A DNA stretch of 5,712 nt from contig JAHFBU010000124.1 in NCBI GenBank assembly GCA_023249795.1, forward strand, positions 1 to 5,712. Reading direction: 5' to 3'. The position numbers and the translations under genes were made by a program. A model generated the notes under the pieces. The model was not told where the DNA came from. It searched no databases and worked only from the letters and a program-made list of their open reading frames with translations. Of this stretch, positions 5,029 to 5,712 are shown one piece after another (position 1 is the stretch's first letter; every line of letters starts with the position of its first letter). The stretch comes from Syntrophaceae bacterium. Lineage in GTDB: Bacteria; Desulfobacterota; Syntrophia; Syntrophales; UBA5619.

Positions 5029-5712
5029 TCATTTCCCGATGGTTCCCGCCTGAAACATCGGCAGGCCAAGATGCCGGCGGTCCGTCTCGCCGTAGAGCCG
5101 GGTCTGTTCGCGGACGGTTGGCGTTCCGCGGCGGCCCTTGCCCTGGACCTCGATCGGATGGGAGGCACCGAGATGGAGGGTGTGCTTGCCGTATTTCCCG
5201 GAGAGGGCGTCGACCGCCTCGTAAAGCTCCCGGATCTTCTCCGCCTTCAGCGGGTCCTCGAAGAGTGAGTACTGGATCTGTGTATCCTGGACGAGGTCCA
5301 TCAGGACGACGCCGGTCGCCCGGTAGGTCGCGTAGCGCTTGTACATCCCGTTGAACAGGCCGCGGAGAAGTTCGGAGAGCTCCAGCGGGAGGGAAGAGGG
5401 GCGGCTGAGTTTCGCCTCCCGCCCCTCCGTGTCGAAGTCCTGCTTTTTCAAAAAGGCGGTGATCCGCCGGGGAGCGAGGCCGTAGCGCCGCGCCTTGATA
5501 CAGGCCGACTCCAGGTTTCGGAGCAGGTGGGCGAAGAGGTAGTCCCGGTCGGAGGTCGGCGGAGCGAAGGTCTTGGTCTTGCTGATCGAACTGTAGCTGC
5601 TCTTCTCCTCCGGCAGCACCGGATAGACCGACTCCCCCCGGAGCTCCTGCCAGAGCTCCACGCCGGGTTTCGTGAATCGCTCATGGACCGTCTTCTCGGA
5701 GAGGCGGGCGAA
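5029..5712 (-). CDS. Y-family DNA polymerase (DinB/UmuC type), C-terminal half (5' end outside window)
   Basis: Y-family polymerases copy past damaged template bases with low fidelity. The frame is open to the right edge and ends at TGA 5029-5031, giving 227 visible residues of an expected ~400. The visible part begins in the thumb region (FARLSEKTVHERFTKPGVEL then WQELRGESVYPVLPEE), followed near residue 40 by SISKTKTF, equivalent to the S-x-S-R-T-F entry to the little-finger domain, then FAHLLRNLESACIKARRYG and the rest of the little-finger domain with KYGKHTLHLGAS and a natural-looking end (HLGLPMFQAGTIGK). The catalytic palm with its acidic metal ligands lies outside the window, so activity cannot be judged. 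Whether it is DinB (Pol IV) or a UmuC-like protein cannot be settled from this half. No sliding-clamp-binding motif is obvious at the extreme C-terminus. Residues ~94-138 and ~161-210 are the segments duplicated as relics B and A. Confidence 0.9.
   Translation of the reverse strand, partial: FARLSEKTVHERFTKPGVELWQELRGESVYPVLPEEKSSYSSISKTKTFAPPTSDRDYLFAHLLRNLESACIKARRYGLAPRRITAFLKKQDFDTEGREAKLSRPSSLPLELSELLRGLFNGMYKRYATYRATGVVLMDLVQDTQIQYSLFEDPLKAEKIRELYEAVDALSGKYGKHTLHLGASHPIEVQGKGRRGTPTVREQTRLYGETDRRHLGLPMFQAGTIGK

Overview
The window looks like bacterial chromosomal DNA of moderately high GC with ordinary Shine-Dalgarno-led genes. The gene types (an AMP-forming acyl-CoA synthetase, a YheS/YdiF-like ABC-F ATPase, a ferritin-like protein ending in MYPYGG, a YqaA-type membrane protein relic) suggest a Desulfobacterota/deltaproteobacterial or similar anaerobe. 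That placement is an inference from protein flavour; no rRNA or marker gene is present.

Layout from left to right. (1) 1-1199, plus strand: the C-terminal two thirds or more of an acyl-CoA synthetase, cut by the window edge. (2) 1304-1618, minus: a complete ppnP (YaiE family nucleoside phosphorylase) with a clear ribosome binding site, a candidate promoter and a strong hairpin upstream. (3) 1859-2008, minus: a decayed 150-bp piece of a Y-family DNA polymerase gene. (4) 2054-3688, minus: a complete two-domain ABC-F ATPase. (5) 3799-3965, plus: the first ~55 codons of a yqaA-like gene, frameshifted near the start and cut off at its 3' side. (6) 3966-4090: a short hairpin-containing stretch resembling dispersed intergenic repeats. 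(7) 4091-4225, minus: a second, well-preserved 135-bp piece of the same polymerase. (8) 4329-4769, minus: a complete small ferritin-like four-helix protein. (9) 5029-5712, minus: the C-terminal half of an apparently intact Y-family DNA polymerase (DinB/UmuC type), running off the right edge.

The most notable point is that the Y-family polymerase appears three times, always on the minus strand. The two relics match adjacent, non-overlapping segments of the intact gene: the 4091-4225 piece matches 5298-5432 (about 95% identical) and the 1859-2008 piece matches 5083-5232 (about 83% identical), both without gaps. They lie in the correct order for one ancestral gene, but about 2.1 kb containing the ABC-F gene and the yqaA relic now separates them. 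The simplest reading is an old second polymerase copy that was broken up by insertion or rearrangement. The unequal divergence suggests either gene conversion of one piece by the intact gene or separate origins.

The complete genes do not form an obvious pathway. ppnP (nucleotide salvage), the ABC-F factor (ribosome-associated), the ferritin-like protein and the translesion polymerase are housekeeping or stress genes, each with its own spacing and, where visible, its own ribosome binding site. I see no CRISPR array, tRNA, rRNA, intact insertion sequence or recognisable new defence or biosynthetic system here.
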